Origin: Cruorifilaria tuberocauda
Lineage: Eukaryota > Nematoda > Chromadorea > Rhabditida > Onchocercidae
NCBI GenBank assembly: GCA_013365365.1
Contig: JABVXU010000014.1
Coordinates: 1 to 64,000 of the forward strand
Length of the DNA: 64,000 nt
Reading direction: 5' to 3'
Part shown: one piece after another, positions 1 to 13,207 of the stretch
Position numbering within the stretch: position 1 is the stretch's first letter
Layout: the number at the start of each line of letters is the position of its first letter
Made by a program: the position numbers and the translations under genes
The notes under the pieces: model-generated
Told to the model about the DNA's origin: nothing
Databases searched by the model: none
What the model saw: the letters and a program-made list of their open reading frames with translations, nothing else

Positions 1-286
1 GTGTGTGTACGAGAAATGAGAAGAATGGGAAATGGGCAGTGCGAGTGTTCGAAATAACCAATGAGATCGCTTGGATGGGTGGTAAGGACGAATGGGTGAG
101 TGAGAAAAGGGTTAGGATGACGGTAGTTTCAAGGAGAATTAAATGTTCAATGAGTGGTACTTCTATTCTCTAATCGAATTTTACCCAAAAAAAGAATTTT
201 TTTCTCCTTTAATTTTCGAATGTTCCTATTATCAATTCATTCATTCATTGTCTTCATTATCACTTGAATGATTCGTTGAAATTACT
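1..286. other. Upstream region of the goosecoid gene
   Basis: There is no recognisable coding sequence here. The stretch is the presumed 5' flank/leader of the homeobox gene that begins at 287. A minimal upstream ORF (ATG at 268-270, stop at 277-279, three codons) lies 7 nt before the chosen start codon. The left edge of the window cuts the region, so any promoter further upstream is not visible. Confidence 0.4.
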
Positions 287-3200
287 ATGTCACTTCCTTA
301 TCCATCACCGTATTATTATACGGCTACAACTATTTCACCAACATCAACACATTTTCGCACCTGTTTGGCACAAATGCCAACACCATCCAGGTAATCACTT
401 TTTTTTTCTTCATCTAATAATATTGAAATTAATTAAATACTGTATGTAATCAGTATATTGATTATGATTGTTGATCGATATTTTTGTAATTGAAGATATA
501 TATTTACATTTTCTGGCTTTTATTTTATTAATCATGATAAATAATCATTATTATTAAAATAATGTATACACATTAAACAATTATATTTATGTATTATTTT
601 GGTAGGAGAAAATGTTTCATTTCTAATTTTTGAATTCCGACAGAAGTGGAGAAATGAATCCAAACAATTCGATAATACGTTCAATAATTACATTTATATA
701 CTAGTTTGATAAAATAATATTTCATTTTTCTAAATCGAGAGAATTCAGTTATTTAATTCAAAATGTAAAGATGAAATCAGCTTTTCTACAAAAAAACTGA
801 TAATTATTGATAATAAATTCAATTATAATAAAATTGCACAAAAAGAAAATGAGAGAAATTATTCAAATAATTTTTCAGAAATTATTTTCTACTCTTTCTA
901 TTATTTCGGAAAATGCTTTTATTTCTAGAAAAAATTGAAAAAATATAGTTTGTTAGGTTTTAAAATTTTCTCCTAATTAATATAATTTTATCTTCATTAA
1001 ATGCTCAAACTTCCCTAATTGATATGAATTATCTACAATGATTTTATAGGTTAAAACTAATTTATGTATTGCATACTTAATTTTTTAGTTTCTTGATTCA
1101 ATTTTCACGGCCTCCTGAGAGCTTTAGAAGTAAACTGAAATTTATTTTTTAGGTATTTTTCTCCCAAAGAACTATCGTGAAATTATCATTGATATGACAG
1201 AGTAAAATATTGCGTAATATTATTAAGCGAGGAAAGCAGGTGTACGGTAGAATCACAATTCGATATTCGATTTAATGCAAAAAAAGATTTTTGTTGTTTT
1301 CGTTTTCCTGATGACCTGTAAATTATTATGAAAAGTTTCTAATTCAATTCATTTGACTTCTTTGTGTAAAATATTTGGTGAATAATCCATTTCAAATATG
1401 TTTGTTTGTGAAATTTCAGCAAATCTCAGTGATGAATTTATTTTATTTCTGTATATTTAACATTATAATTAATTTAAAATGCTTTTGAATATTGACTGCT
1501 AAGATTAATTTATAGGATATAATATAATACGAATTGGCTAATACAAATTGGGATTTCATAAAAGTAGAAACTATTTTTTAAATGAAAGCAGTTGAGATTG
1601 TGCTGATTGATGTTATTGTGTTTAACTAATAAGTTTAGAATTAATGAATAATAATGAATTTAAATCATAAAATAAATTGTAAGCATATTTATTTCTAAGG
1701 TTTGAGCAAATTTAAAGATATATTTTATTTATTACTGTAACTTTTATAATCTAATTTAAGATTTCATAATCTAATTTAATTGGCTTAAAATATTTACTGA
1801 GTTTTCAAGAAATGAAGTTTAACAATAATATAATTTCAGAACTTATAATTCACTTATTAATAATTGAATTTTATCTGTTTGGTATGATAATCACTTTGTT
1901 TTCTCAAGTGAATTAATTTTCGTTTTTAATTTTCCACAACAAAATTGGTTGGAATTCGATAGTGAAATTAAAAAATGCAATATTAATTATTCCAATATTA
2001 AATAATGTTTTAACGAACCGTTTGCTGAACCGATTTTTGATTTTCAGTTCGACAGTATCGAATTTTTCGATTGAAAGCATTTTATCCAAACGGGTACCAG
2101 TACCTCCGATACCATCTTTACCGTTAGCAAATGATTTTGCCGTTGCTGCTGCTGCTACCGTTGCATGGCCTACCATGCCACCACATTTCTCATATCCACG
2201 TAAGCTTTCAGTTCACGCTATCATTTCTTTATCAACTATCAATTATTAAATATTCAGAAATTATTTAACTACTACTGGTTCATTACGATCTACTTATTTT
2301 TTTTAACTCGATTAAGTTAATTACAAGCAACAGCAAAAATATATTGGACAACCTGATAAGAACTTGATAAAAATAATTAGGAGGACAATTTAAATCAGTT
2401 GCATGAAAGACTGATAAGTGATTAATTAATCATTAATACGCATCTACACTTTCATTATTGATTATTTGCTGATATCTTTAACGTCAATCTGTTATTGTGC
2501 AGTAAAAATTATGTCTCGTGAATTCATTAATGAAATCATTTTACCTGATACACTGATCAGATTAAATCTCAATAATACTATCATTAATAAATAATTATAT
2601 TATAAGGTGAGAAAATTGAAAAATTTTTTAAATTAAATATTTCAGATCCCGGTTTTCCATATATCAATAATGGTTTTATCACGTCATTTCATCCATTTCA
2701 TTACGGTAAACGAAAACGACGTCATCGAACAATTTTTAGCGAAGAACAATTACAAATTTTAGAAAATGCATTTCAAGGAACCCATTATCCGGACGTAATG
2801 TTACGCGAAAAACTTGCCGTACAGTGTGACCTCAAAGAGGAACGAGTAGAAGTAATGAAATCTTAGTTGAAAGCTTTTGAAAAAATTCTTTTTCTAAATT
2901 TTAAAATATTTTTATATGACCCATATTATCATAATTTTAATTAAAATTTAAAAATTTTTAATCTAATTTTTTAACTCAGTAATTGGAGTAATCGCAGCAT
3001 TATAGTATTAAATATTAGTAATTATAGTAACCTGTAGTAATTGAACTTTTTTAGTATTTTTTACTTTTTACTTTTCTACTACTTTTCTATCATTTTTTAC
3101 TATTATTTTTTATTTTTTTACTGTAAAATATAAAATTCTCTTGACATTTATATCTCGCTCTTTTGCATATCGTTATCATAAATTTAAATTTTGTCTGAAA

Positions 3201-4113
3201 GTAACATTTATAGCATTTAATTCTAAAAATTATCTTGTAAAATTGTTCTAATAGTTTTGGAGAATTTTTAAACCAGCATTATGGAATTCAATTGTTACCA
3301 ATTTTCGATATAAACTAACTGAAGGCAACTTAATTTTTCATAATTTTATATCGTTAGATACAAGCATGATAATAGTATTAAATCGTATGACCAATTTGAT
3401 TCGTCAATATTTTTGTTAAGACGATATATTATTACCTCAGGAAACTGTGGTATATAATTAAATATAAAATAGGAATTTGATTTCGGAGATATTGTTTAGT
3501 TTTCTAATATAAATTAAATTGCGTTATAATTGAATTATTAGTAGTGAAAATAAACGATAAAAATCCATGATAAATAATATATATCAGGAAATTTATAGGC
3601 ATGATAATATTATAATCATAATTATGATAACGATTAACAAATTAAGTGGAAATTGTTAATTTATCTCATATTAAATAAAATAAAACGAATTGATTAGTAT
3701 AGATCTTTAATTTAAAAAATTATTATTTCTAATATGACATATTTATATGTATACTGCAACAATTAAGTATATATATATATATTTATGAAATGAAAGATAA
3801 ACAAAAGGAATTAATGAATGAACTGAATTTGATGAAATAATGATAATGAAACAATTAAATATTATATTAATCCATTTTATAGGTTTGGTTTAAGAATCGT
3901 CGCGCAAAAGATCGCAAACAAAAACGTGAAATTGATACGAAAGATGGCGGAGGACAAAAGATAAGCGCATCTGACGAATCAGATTATGATGTATCTGATG
4001 ACGATGATGATTGTACCAAAGTTAAGAAACATCGTCAATCAGTCAGTGATATCAATGGAACTAATAATAGCAAAGTGGTAGAAATTAAAAAAGAACCTAA
4101 AACTACAGCTTAG
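287..4113 (+). CDS. gsc: Goosecoid-family homeobox transcription factor, complete, four exons
   Basis: Exons are 287-390, 2048-2199, 2646-2851 and 3883-4113. The phases join without a break to give 230 residues. The protein has an eh1 (Groucho co-repressor binding) motif FSIESIL at about residues 41-47, an alanine run at about 65-70, and a homeodomain at about 109-168. The homeodomain contains [16 protein letters not shown] and [14 protein letters not shown]. Homeodomain residue 50 is Lys (residue 158), the goosecoid/Otx/bicoid type that prefers TAATCC sites. An acidic, Ser-rich tail follows, ending in KKEPKTTA. An N-terminal eh1 plus a K50 homeodomain identifies goosecoid (C. elegans ceh-45 is the likely orthologue), a nuclear developmental repressor. 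The last intron falls between homeodomain residues 46 and 47, a position shared by many paired-like genes. The start at 287 is the first ATG in frame with a consensus donor. An additional upstream exon is possible. Confidence 0.9.
391..2047 (+). other. gsc: Goosecoid intron 1 (1.66 kb)
   Basis: The intron is AT-rich, with donor GTAATC and acceptor TTTTCAG. It is the longest intron of the gene and holds no recognisable exon. Introns 2 (2200-2645) and 3 (2852-3882) are similarly AT-rich and appear empty. A regulatory role is possible, but no specific site can be named. Confidence 0.5.
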
Positions 4114-4994
4114 TTTTTCTCTAATCATTTTATTGAAAAGACTTAATGGAATGATTTTGATAAACGATGAAAAATATATAATCGAATAACGTATATATGC
4201 AATTTATCAATAGAGTAAGTTATAAAATTACGGAAAACTTTATTGAAAGTTATATTAGTATTTTATAAAATATCCACTCGTACTTTTTAAAATATTTTAC
4301 TCCTTTTTCTTTGATATTGGTGCATATTTGTCGTTTAACGTGTATCTGAACTAAAATTGTGTTTACCTAAAATTGTTTAAAATATTTATATATATATCTT
4401 ATAATTTAAAAAGAATTTATATTCACGTTTTAGTGAAGTTGTATGATATTTTGGTCGATAAAAATTTATCGGTGAATTTATATTTGTTAAAAGTAATTTC
4501 AAAACCACGATTCCGCGTGTTGTTTATTATTATTAAGATTCTAAACTTCGTAAAAATTTTTTTTTTGGAATTTGATTTTGACGAATGTTTTTTCTTCGAT
4601 TTGAAAACTTTCGCAAAAATCATTTTCTAAAAATTTCTTTTTTTCGTTTTACCATAAATTGATAATGTAGCTTTCATTCTGTGGCATTAATATCATGCAA
4701 CTTCTTATGTTTTTCTATTGCTTATTTGTTCTTCAAATACAATCTTTGATTTCTATAAGGTAACTAATAGAGAGGTTGTTATTTGTCTCGATGTATACTT
4801 CCATTCCTTACTTTCAATTTTTGCTTTTAAATTACAAAGTTAAATGAAAATTTCAGATATTTTCTATCAAAATATTAACAAAACATCGCGGGTTTCGGTT
4901 TCTTTCGTACCATTTCCTTCATTTTTTTTAAATTTTCAACAAAAAAATTCATTAAAGAAAGTAATGCTATGTTCCACGGCGAAATGTACCAATT

Positions 4995-5026
4995 AATTTC
5001 ATAGGTTTGAAAAAACCTATGAAATT
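4995..5026 (+). repeat. Perfect 14-bp hairpin with GAAA loop
   Basis: The left arm aatttcataggttt (4995-5008) and right arm aaacctatgaaatt (5013-5026) are exact reverse complements separated by gaaa. If transcribed on + it would form a 14-bp stem capped by a GNRA-type tetraloop. It lies about 0.9 kb after the goosecoid stop codon, so it could be in a long 3' UTR or be intergenic. Confidence 0.7.
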
Positions 5027-6104
5027 TTTTCAATCTACCGTATCTCATTTCCAGTTTTCCATCCTACCATTTACAATTTATTTTTTAATTAAATAAAAAG
5101 ACTGCTAGAATCCAGTTATTAAATTATTGAAATGATTTCACTTCCACTCGGTTCAAAGCTTATTAGTTTAAAAGTTTACTACATAAACATGAAAAGAATG
5201 GAAGAAAGGGAAAAGGGAGAGAAAAGAGAAAAGAATAAAGAAAGGGAAAACGCGTTTTTTTTGCTTATTCGTTAATTATCGAAAAATTTTTCATCATTTT
5301 CTTCGTTAAATATTTACTTAGAATTAATGGAAGAAATAAAAAATATCGATTATTTAATTAATCGAATTCTTATTAGTTGCTTAATACTAATTTATTTTCT
5401 CTTTTATTCTATTTGAAATTTATGAATTCAATTAGAATGCATAATAAATGCAAGCTATGGTACTATTTTTGCTTAATTAATCAAATACCGGCAAAATTAT
5501 TTTTGCTAAAAAGTATATTTAGTACTAATTACTGACGTAATTAAATTACTATATAAGTATTTACTTAACTTACAGTATGCTAAATGTTATGATTCGTTTC
5601 TGATTTCTTTTTCTTCCTCTTTTTTCTTCTTCCTTTGTCCTTTATTAATTAATGGAATGATTTCTGCTCTTTTCACATTGCTTTTTTTAAATCGAAATCA
5701 AGGATTCTAAAGACGATTTACAATAATTCGATTCTCAGCATACTGTTTAGAATAAGATTATAATCAATGATATGAACACAATGCTTTTCTCCGGATTTGC
5801 CCTAAAATAAAGTGCATGACATTCATGTAAAATTTAGTAATAAATGTGATTAAAAGATAAAAATATTAGAAAAAATAACTCGAGATTGACTAAAATTTAA
5901 ATCAATAAATATATTCAATTATTTCAATCAATCATTATTATAATTGAAATAATCATTTAAATAACACCTTTATTTAAATTTTAATGATAAGCTCAAGATA
6001 CGTATATACACTTTATCAATTGAAAGTATTCGATGTGTTAATTAGATAAATCCCACTAAATTTCCACCACTGTATATATTTAATGTACTTTTCTTTAAGT
6101 ACAT

Positions 6105-6120
6105 GCACACACACACACAG

Positions 6121-6169
<49 letters not shown>
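6105..6169. repeat. CA/TG dinucleotide microsatellite
   Basis: An almost uninterrupted (CA)n run of about 65 bp with a few G substitutions (cagacgc, acgcac). It is alternating purine-pyrimidine sequence and so potentially Z-forming. The His/Thr-rich open frame it creates is a repeat artefact. Confidence 0.95.
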
Positions 6170-9100
6170 TGCTTATATGGTATCTTAAGCCATTCTTTAA
6201 TTTAGACGGTACAAAGTCATACCATATGACAATACCGTATACCTACCGTTACTTGCTATTTTCTTTTTTTGTCAATATTAAGTTTTTACTTTTAATTAAT
6301 CTTTGAAATTGAACAGTGGTACTTTTTAGATTATTTCTTTTTCATTTTACACAAAAACTTTATTAGATTAATCTAATTATTCCTTTTTTTAATTTTGCAT
6401 CTTTTCATTTTTTCTTTTATTTTATTTTTCCTGCAAAATATTTAGCAAATATTAAAAAACAAAAAATTAAAATTTAAAAAATTAATTAAAAACAAGTTGA
6501 AACTTTTTACTAAATAGAGTAAAAATTATTTATTTTTTAATAATAAAAACTTCTGCTCAAATATTTCCATTTCTAGTTGATTTAAACAGTTTTTTATCAA
6601 TTTAAAAGTAATATTACTAAATAATTGCTAAATTGCTGTAGAGAAATAAGGAGTGCTCAAATATCATTGGTTCGATTTTTTCCTATTCGTTAATTTAAAA
6701 TGATTGACACTTATTTATCATTGACATTTAATATGTCCTATACTTCAGAACTTTGCAAGGAAATTTATCGTAGAAAGTTGAAAAAAATGAAAATTTAAGA
6801 AAAGGACAAAAATTTTTGATCGTTTTCGAAATATACATGAAGATTGATAATTCGTTTGTACTTTATTTGATCTGATAAAACTTAAATTGAAATCAAACAA
6901 AAAAAATTATGCACAAGTAAAAAAATTATGCATCAATCAAATTTAATAACATCGAAATTATAGTTAAAGCAAAAAGAAATGAAAATGCATGTTATCAATG
7001 AAATCAGAGATTACGGTGATTTTATCAATATATCCGCTTTTGTTTTAATCGATAAATCCTAAAAGTAGCAAGTGGTACTGTAGTTTGATTGTTTCTAACT
7101 TAATCGGATTGTCTGATTCGATCACTTCGACAATCTTTTTGATGCGATACTTTTCGCTTCAGATGCTTATCCAATTGTCAATATTATCGATAACTAAATA
7201 GACGATGAAAACTTGTTTTATTTTCTGTTTGTTCGCAATTTCATCAACACTAAACTGTCATTTTACATGTTTAAATAGTTTAAAAAATTTTTTAATTTTT
7301 ACAAATATCAATGTTGTACCAGCAAATAATATAATTTTTTAATATTATAATTGGGAATTTTAAGACAATTTTTACGAGAAGTTTAATATTTTTACATTTA
7401 ATCATACTATTTTTGAAATTTGAAAGAAAAATTCTATTAAAATTTAAAACAATTTCAAAAATTATTAAAATATTTCATGTGAACAATTTATAAATATTTC
7501 GAAATGTTTGATTGAAGTAAATATTACATTTGGTGAATATTTATGATAATTAATCGATCAATAATGCATTATTATCTTTGTGTGATCGATCAGTACTGTA
7601 AAATGATAGAATAATTTTACAAAATAAATTATTACTATCAGAAATTTCGATTTGTGCAAGATAATCAATTTAATGTGCTAAAGAAAATGTATGTTTTTAT
7701 CAATTGCAAAAAGAAAAAAGTTTTTATACTAATTAATAATTTAAAGATTAAGATTAAACAAAACATGTTAATTATCATTTAAACAACACCGATTAATGGG
7801 ATATCGGAGAGAAGAGAAAGAGGATAAAGCGAGATTGAATGTAAAATTATCAATAAATGAAAGAGAACAGAAATCTTATCGCAATTTCCTTTCTTTCTTG
7901 TCCTTAACAAATCGATACTATATGGTTTGATTTGAGTGGAATGGAAAAGGTACGTACATTCCTTTCAACTCTCATTTCATTCCTCTCTTTACCTCTTGCT
8001 ACGTAACCTTTTCCCTCTCACCTCTCCCCTATATCTTTTCTTAATTGAATTATTCATACCTCAATGAATTCAACAATTCCCCTCCCGATTTCTCGATACT
8101 GCAACAAGTCTTTTACCACTCTCATATCTGCATAATTACATTAAAAAAATCCTTACTATTGTACCAAGCAGAAAAAAACCTAAAATTCCAAAGTATAATT
8201 TATTCAAAGAAGAGAAAAGTAATAATTACAATTCTTTTTCTTATTTAAAAAGTAATATATTACTAAAAATTAAAATTATTTATATGAAAAGTTACTTATT
8301 ACTGAATTAGAAATTTTTAGATTATCATTTAAATGATTAAATTATAAATAATTTCTATAAAATAGAATATACCGTAGTATTTTGATTATCAAAATATCAA
8401 AAATATCGATCACGTTTTCCGAATAACTATTTATATCCGTACTACTATTTAATCTTTATTTCTAGAATGCAACAATTTCCATTGGATGAATGAGCAATTA
8501 GAAATTGCAAGGTTATTCCTAAATTAACCGTTAATTCATTAATGCATTAATTAACGTTAATTCCAATAATCAGTGATAAGATCGATAATATTTTCAGCAA
8601 AAATATTTTTCATTTATCTTTAGCCAAATTATTGTTACTATTATCGGTGCTAAATATTATTTAATAAATAAAATGTTTTTTGTTTACTGATAATGTTTAG
8701 TGATAATAGTAATGTCAACATTTTGTTCAGTGATAAAAGCGACCACTTTGATTTATTGAACTTATCAAATTCCTTTCTTTGTATATTATTCGGAATAAGT
8801 TATATCATTGTCACTATGCTTTATAATTTAATTTATTTACTGATATAAAAAGTTAAACTAAAAGTTTATAAAAGATATTTCCTCCTCTTTCAATTCTTAT
8901 CATTTAAAAGTAAATAAAAAAAATTTTTTCGTCAATAGGTATTGATGAATGATAAGTTACCTTAGGTATTAACATACGCATTTGTTAAGTTCTATTAATA
9001 TGCAAACAATCAACTTGTCTGCTGAATATTGGTAGTATTGTATGAAGCTTAACATTTCACACATTTGTTTAGCTAAAGTAAACAAAGCAAAATGAATATT

Positions 9101-12100
9101 GGGAAGTTTACTTTTAGTATCATCCTCTTTATTACTGCCACTTCTGGTAGTAGTACCGGTAGTTGGAGTAGTTTTTCCACCTACATTATTAAATGTAATT
9201 CATTAATTTACTCCGTGTAGAAATGATAAGCTAATTGAAAGCGATGATAATAAAACAAAGTGATAATAATACAGTAATGATGGTGATAGTAAGTAATAGT
9301 TAAGTTAGTGGATAGTATATATTAACGTATGCAATATTGGTCTCATAGCATTTTTAATATGAAATTTTGATCTGAAATATGAATATGAAAAGTTATCATT
9401 TAACAGACAATTGCTAATCTATTATTCTATTGCCATTATTGATAATTGATAACGTTAATAAATTAACTCAAATACAATTTTAAATATATAAATACAAATT
9501 CTATCAGTTATATTATCTTTTTCATAAGAATGATTGGAAAAAATAATAGTAAAGGATTGTTGTAATGACCTGATATTACATAATTCTATGATTTTAGTTG
9601 TAGAAAAATAATTACTAATTTATAATTGTGAATCAGTAAATATCAAATAAACAATCCGAAAAATATTATTATTAACCGATTGAAATTATTTTGTTGCCGA
9701 TACTCTGAAAGTTTTATTGCAAAAAAAATAATAAAAATTTTTATAATTTAAAAATCTTTTTTAATTTAATTTATTTAATTTAATGAATTTTAATTCTGTA
9801 ATTTCTTTTTAAGAAATATATTACTTAAGCTTTTTCAATGTACTTTTTATTAGTTTGACTATGCAGTTTATTACAGTAACCCATGATATTTGATTAGTAA
9901 AATGTGTTTGAGAATTAATAACAGTATTAAATGCTATCTTTTATTTTGCTATTGTAAGGTAGCACAGTTCTCTAAGAAGCTTATCAGTAAAGGTAACTAT
10001 AAATATAATCCATTTGTAAACAATATTTAATCCTGTTTCATTCATTTCACATCGGAAAGTTATCCGGAACGAAAAAATAACTGCTATTCAGCAGTAATAA
10101 ATGAAATAATAAACGAAATGAAATGATTAAATTAATCAAAATAATATTAAATTCCAATATGACAAAAATGACAAAAATCAAATTCAGTAATAATTCAGCA
10201 GCTATTAATTAGAATAATTAGCATATGTCAATAGTATTTTAATTAATTATGATTTCCTCAGTTTGAATAACTTATCGAGTATAAAGAAATGGCAGTAGTC
10301 TGAAGAGGATCCAAGTTATGCAAGTTTCAATCAATAACTACATTTATAATGATATTCCAATATAATAAAACAATAATATTTTACTTTTGAAAATAAAATT
10401 CGATAATTTACGATCTATGGATACTCACATTTCCGAAGTAATCCATGATACTCTTTTCGACTATTAAAAAATTTTTAAATAGTAAATAGTTACAAGCAAT
10501 ATGCCATCCTGAAATAAGAAATCAGAATGATTATTTCATTGATTATAGATGAAAATTTCTTCAAATTAAGTATTTCCTGAAAAAATATTTTTTCAAAATT
10601 TAAGTAACACTAAGTAAATTCCTCAAATTTACGCATATGCTTCCAATAAATGAAATTTTGATAAATCAAATTCTCAAATTTAATGACTCAATAATTAATA
10701 AATCATTTAATATTTAATATTTAGTTATGTTTATATCAATTATATTTATTATATTTAATTAATAATTATATTTAATTAATATTTAATAAATCAAATTTTT
10801 ACTCGATAAAATTTAACAGATCCTTCTTATCAATTCCAATAATCTTGATCGGATTAAACAATGCCTTTAAATATTAAACTCTTACTGAACAACATCATGG
10901 CACATTTATTGTTTCAATTAATTATTTACATTTCAATCAAATCACATCTCTAAATAATCGTTAAATCCATTTGATGATTATTTCATATTATAATTTGCAG
11001 TCTGAAATTATAATTAAAATTTTTTCCATTTTATTTACACTTTCTTTTTATCATGAAATCTGCGAGACAAAATGAAAAAGTTCGTGATATTAAGGATTTA
11101 TTTAAATAATTAGAAATATTATAACTGTTTTGGATTGAAACTGCACAGACATATTTTGTTGGAATATTAAAAATTTGATAAAATTAAGACAAAATAAAAT
11201 TGCTATCAAATTTTAACAAATTAATTCAATCATATTGAACTTTAAAAAAATTTGTAATCAATAAATGATTGTTTAATACCATTGTGGTGTATCATTCTAA
11301 TTATATCAAAAAATGTTGGGTTGTTTCGAAGTTTACATAACAGTAAACGGTAATAGCATGACCTTTAACCCCCACCGTGATCCTTTTACACAATCTTTCA
11401 GTAAAAGTAAATAGCACTGTATGAAATGAAGAATGCTCAGAATATTGTATGCAAAATATTGAGAATTTTTTTTTCAAAAAGAACCGAGGAACTAAACGAT
11501 CAATAATTCATTTCCTTTCTTTCTCTCTCTCTCTCTTTCTTCTCTCTTTAGACATTTATTACATTTTTCGATATCTAAATATGGTACTTATTTATTTGTT
11601 GTTGAATATTTACTTAATAAGTGAAATGGAATGATGATTGAAGAAGGGAGAGAGAAGAAAAGAGGAAAAGAGAGAAAAGAGGAGGAAGAAATTGAAGTAA
11701 AATAGGTGAAGGAAAGGTAAAGAGGGATAAATCATTTTCCCTTTAAATTGTCTTCTTCAGGCTCTTTGAAATGAATGATTACACACAGTGATATCACTTA
11801 TCATTAATTTGAGAAATACATTTCTCGGGAGGATATTCCTGAATTGAATTCTCGAAGAAATAATATCAGGTACCTACCGATCTTCAGCTAATGCATTTAT
11901 GTAAGGTTAATGGTACAGTACAAATCTATGATTAATTAATGGTAGTAAACGAATGAGTAGTTGATGTTGTCATACTTTCCTGCTTCCTCTTTCCTCATTC
12001 CTGGTATGAATGAAAGGAAAGGTGTAACCCTTGACATTTCCTCTTCCTTAACCTTATACGCAACCTCATCCTACCTCCAAATGATGTTATTTGAAAACAA

Positions 12101-12630
12101 AAAAAACCTTTTGGAAGAAGTACGTGTATGGTACCACTTCAAATACACTTCTCATCGATGAAAAGAGGGGAAGAAGTGGGAAGAGGCGGAAAAAGCACTT
12201 CATTAATTACCAATACATTCTAATGAAGATGTGATGATGATGATAATAAATCGCATTAGCAACACGAGCATATGGGAATGAAAGGAAAATATGTTTTTTT
12301 TTTCCGGAAATTAGACGGATTGAGGTTAGATGATAAAATTACAGTATATGCAATTATTCACGTATTTAATACATGTATTACCGGAAATTAAATCGATTGA
12401 AATTAGGTAAAATAGTAATAGTTACGCAATAATTTACACGTACGTATTAACTGTTTATTGTTATTTTTTGCGCGTTTTTCCGATTAATTATATTTTCTCA
12501 AAAAATAATCGATGAGATAAATGAATTGATAATAATTAGTATCAATTCGATTCGTTTTTTTTTTTAAATTTAATTTTATTTCTTCCAAGCAAGCCAATCA
12601 TATATCCAATGAAAGACAAAAAAGGACCAA

Positions 12631-12636
12631 TTTATT
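12631..12636 (-). terminator. Possible polyadenylation signal of the Gly-rich gene
   Basis: The minus strand reads AATAAA about 225 nt downstream of the stop codon at 12860-12862. A canonical hexamer at this distance is plausible, but AT-rich sequence produces it easily. Confidence 0.3.
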
Positions 12637-12859
12637 TTTATTCAATACATTATTATCAAGTAAGTAATGGTGGAAAATGTAAAATCGTTATCAACCAATC
12701 AACCGAGAATTTCCTCGTTTGTCGCGATGTTTCAACGATTTCATTACACATTACACATCGAGAGAGACGAGATCAGTTATCAGTTTGTGTTAAGGGAAGG
12801 TACGGCGAGGAATACTTTGGTAGCTTCAGGAAGTTTGGTGTAAGAAGATTCAGTTAATT

Positions 12860-13207
12860 TCATCTGGGACCAAGATAGCAGGATACATCACCTCGCATCT
12901 TTGGTCCATCATCTCCACCACTGCTACCACCACCGCCACCACCTCCGCCACCACCTCCACCGCTACCTAAATTTATTAGCAGGCATTGTAATTTACACCT
13001 TCATTTGTCATTATTATAATTAAAATTATCAGCAATTAAAAAATTCTGACAAATAATTTTCTACTTACCATAATCATACTCTCTCTGATAACCATAACCG
13101 CCACCTCCACCGCCTCCGCCATAACCTCCACCACCACCACCACCACCACTGGCACCACCGCCAGCAGGTGCTCCTGGTGGTCCCATATAACAGCTTGTAT
13201 CACCCAT
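12860..13207 (-). CDS. Small glycine-rich protein with matching GDxSCYxGP ends, two exons
   Basis: Exons on the minus strand are 13069-13207 and 12860-12966, joined across a GTAAGT...TTTAG intron of 102 nt to give 81 residues. The protein starts MGDTSCYMGPP and ends GDVSCYLGPR. Between the two ends lie long Gly runs broken by Tyr and Ser (YGGGG, GYGYQREYDYG) and an acidic GGDDGPKMR segment. There is no signal peptide and no membrane segment. The two Cys residues lie one in each end motif. The ATG at 13207 directly follows a CAAG that could serve as a splice acceptor. I do not recognise the family. It resembles Gly/Tyr-rich nematode proteins only in composition, and no function is assigned. 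The in-frame exon junction, the good donor and the repeated end motif argue that it is a real gene. Confidence 0.7.

Larger units (their letters stand above)
4114..12859. other. Gene-poor intergenic region after goosecoid
   Basis: These 8.7 kb are more than 70% A+T by eye. I see no exon with family similarity in any frame. The contents are a strong hairpin at 4995-5026, a CA microsatellite at 6105-6169, several purine tracts (5194-5251, 7805-7830, 11640-11740) with an opposing pyrimidine tract at 11511-11550, and the 3' end of the Gly-rich gene. Open frames such as 4373-4630, 8045-8248 and 12609-12857 have low-complexity or unremarkable translations and are treated as chance. Confidence 0.5.

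Noticed and set aside
6103..6306. His/Thr repeat protein
   Set aside because: It is the translation of a CA microsatellite.
12609..12857. 82-codon plus-strand frame next to the Gly-rich gene
   Set aside because: It lies in the presumed 3' flank of that gene, has no recognisable domain and no convincing splice context.
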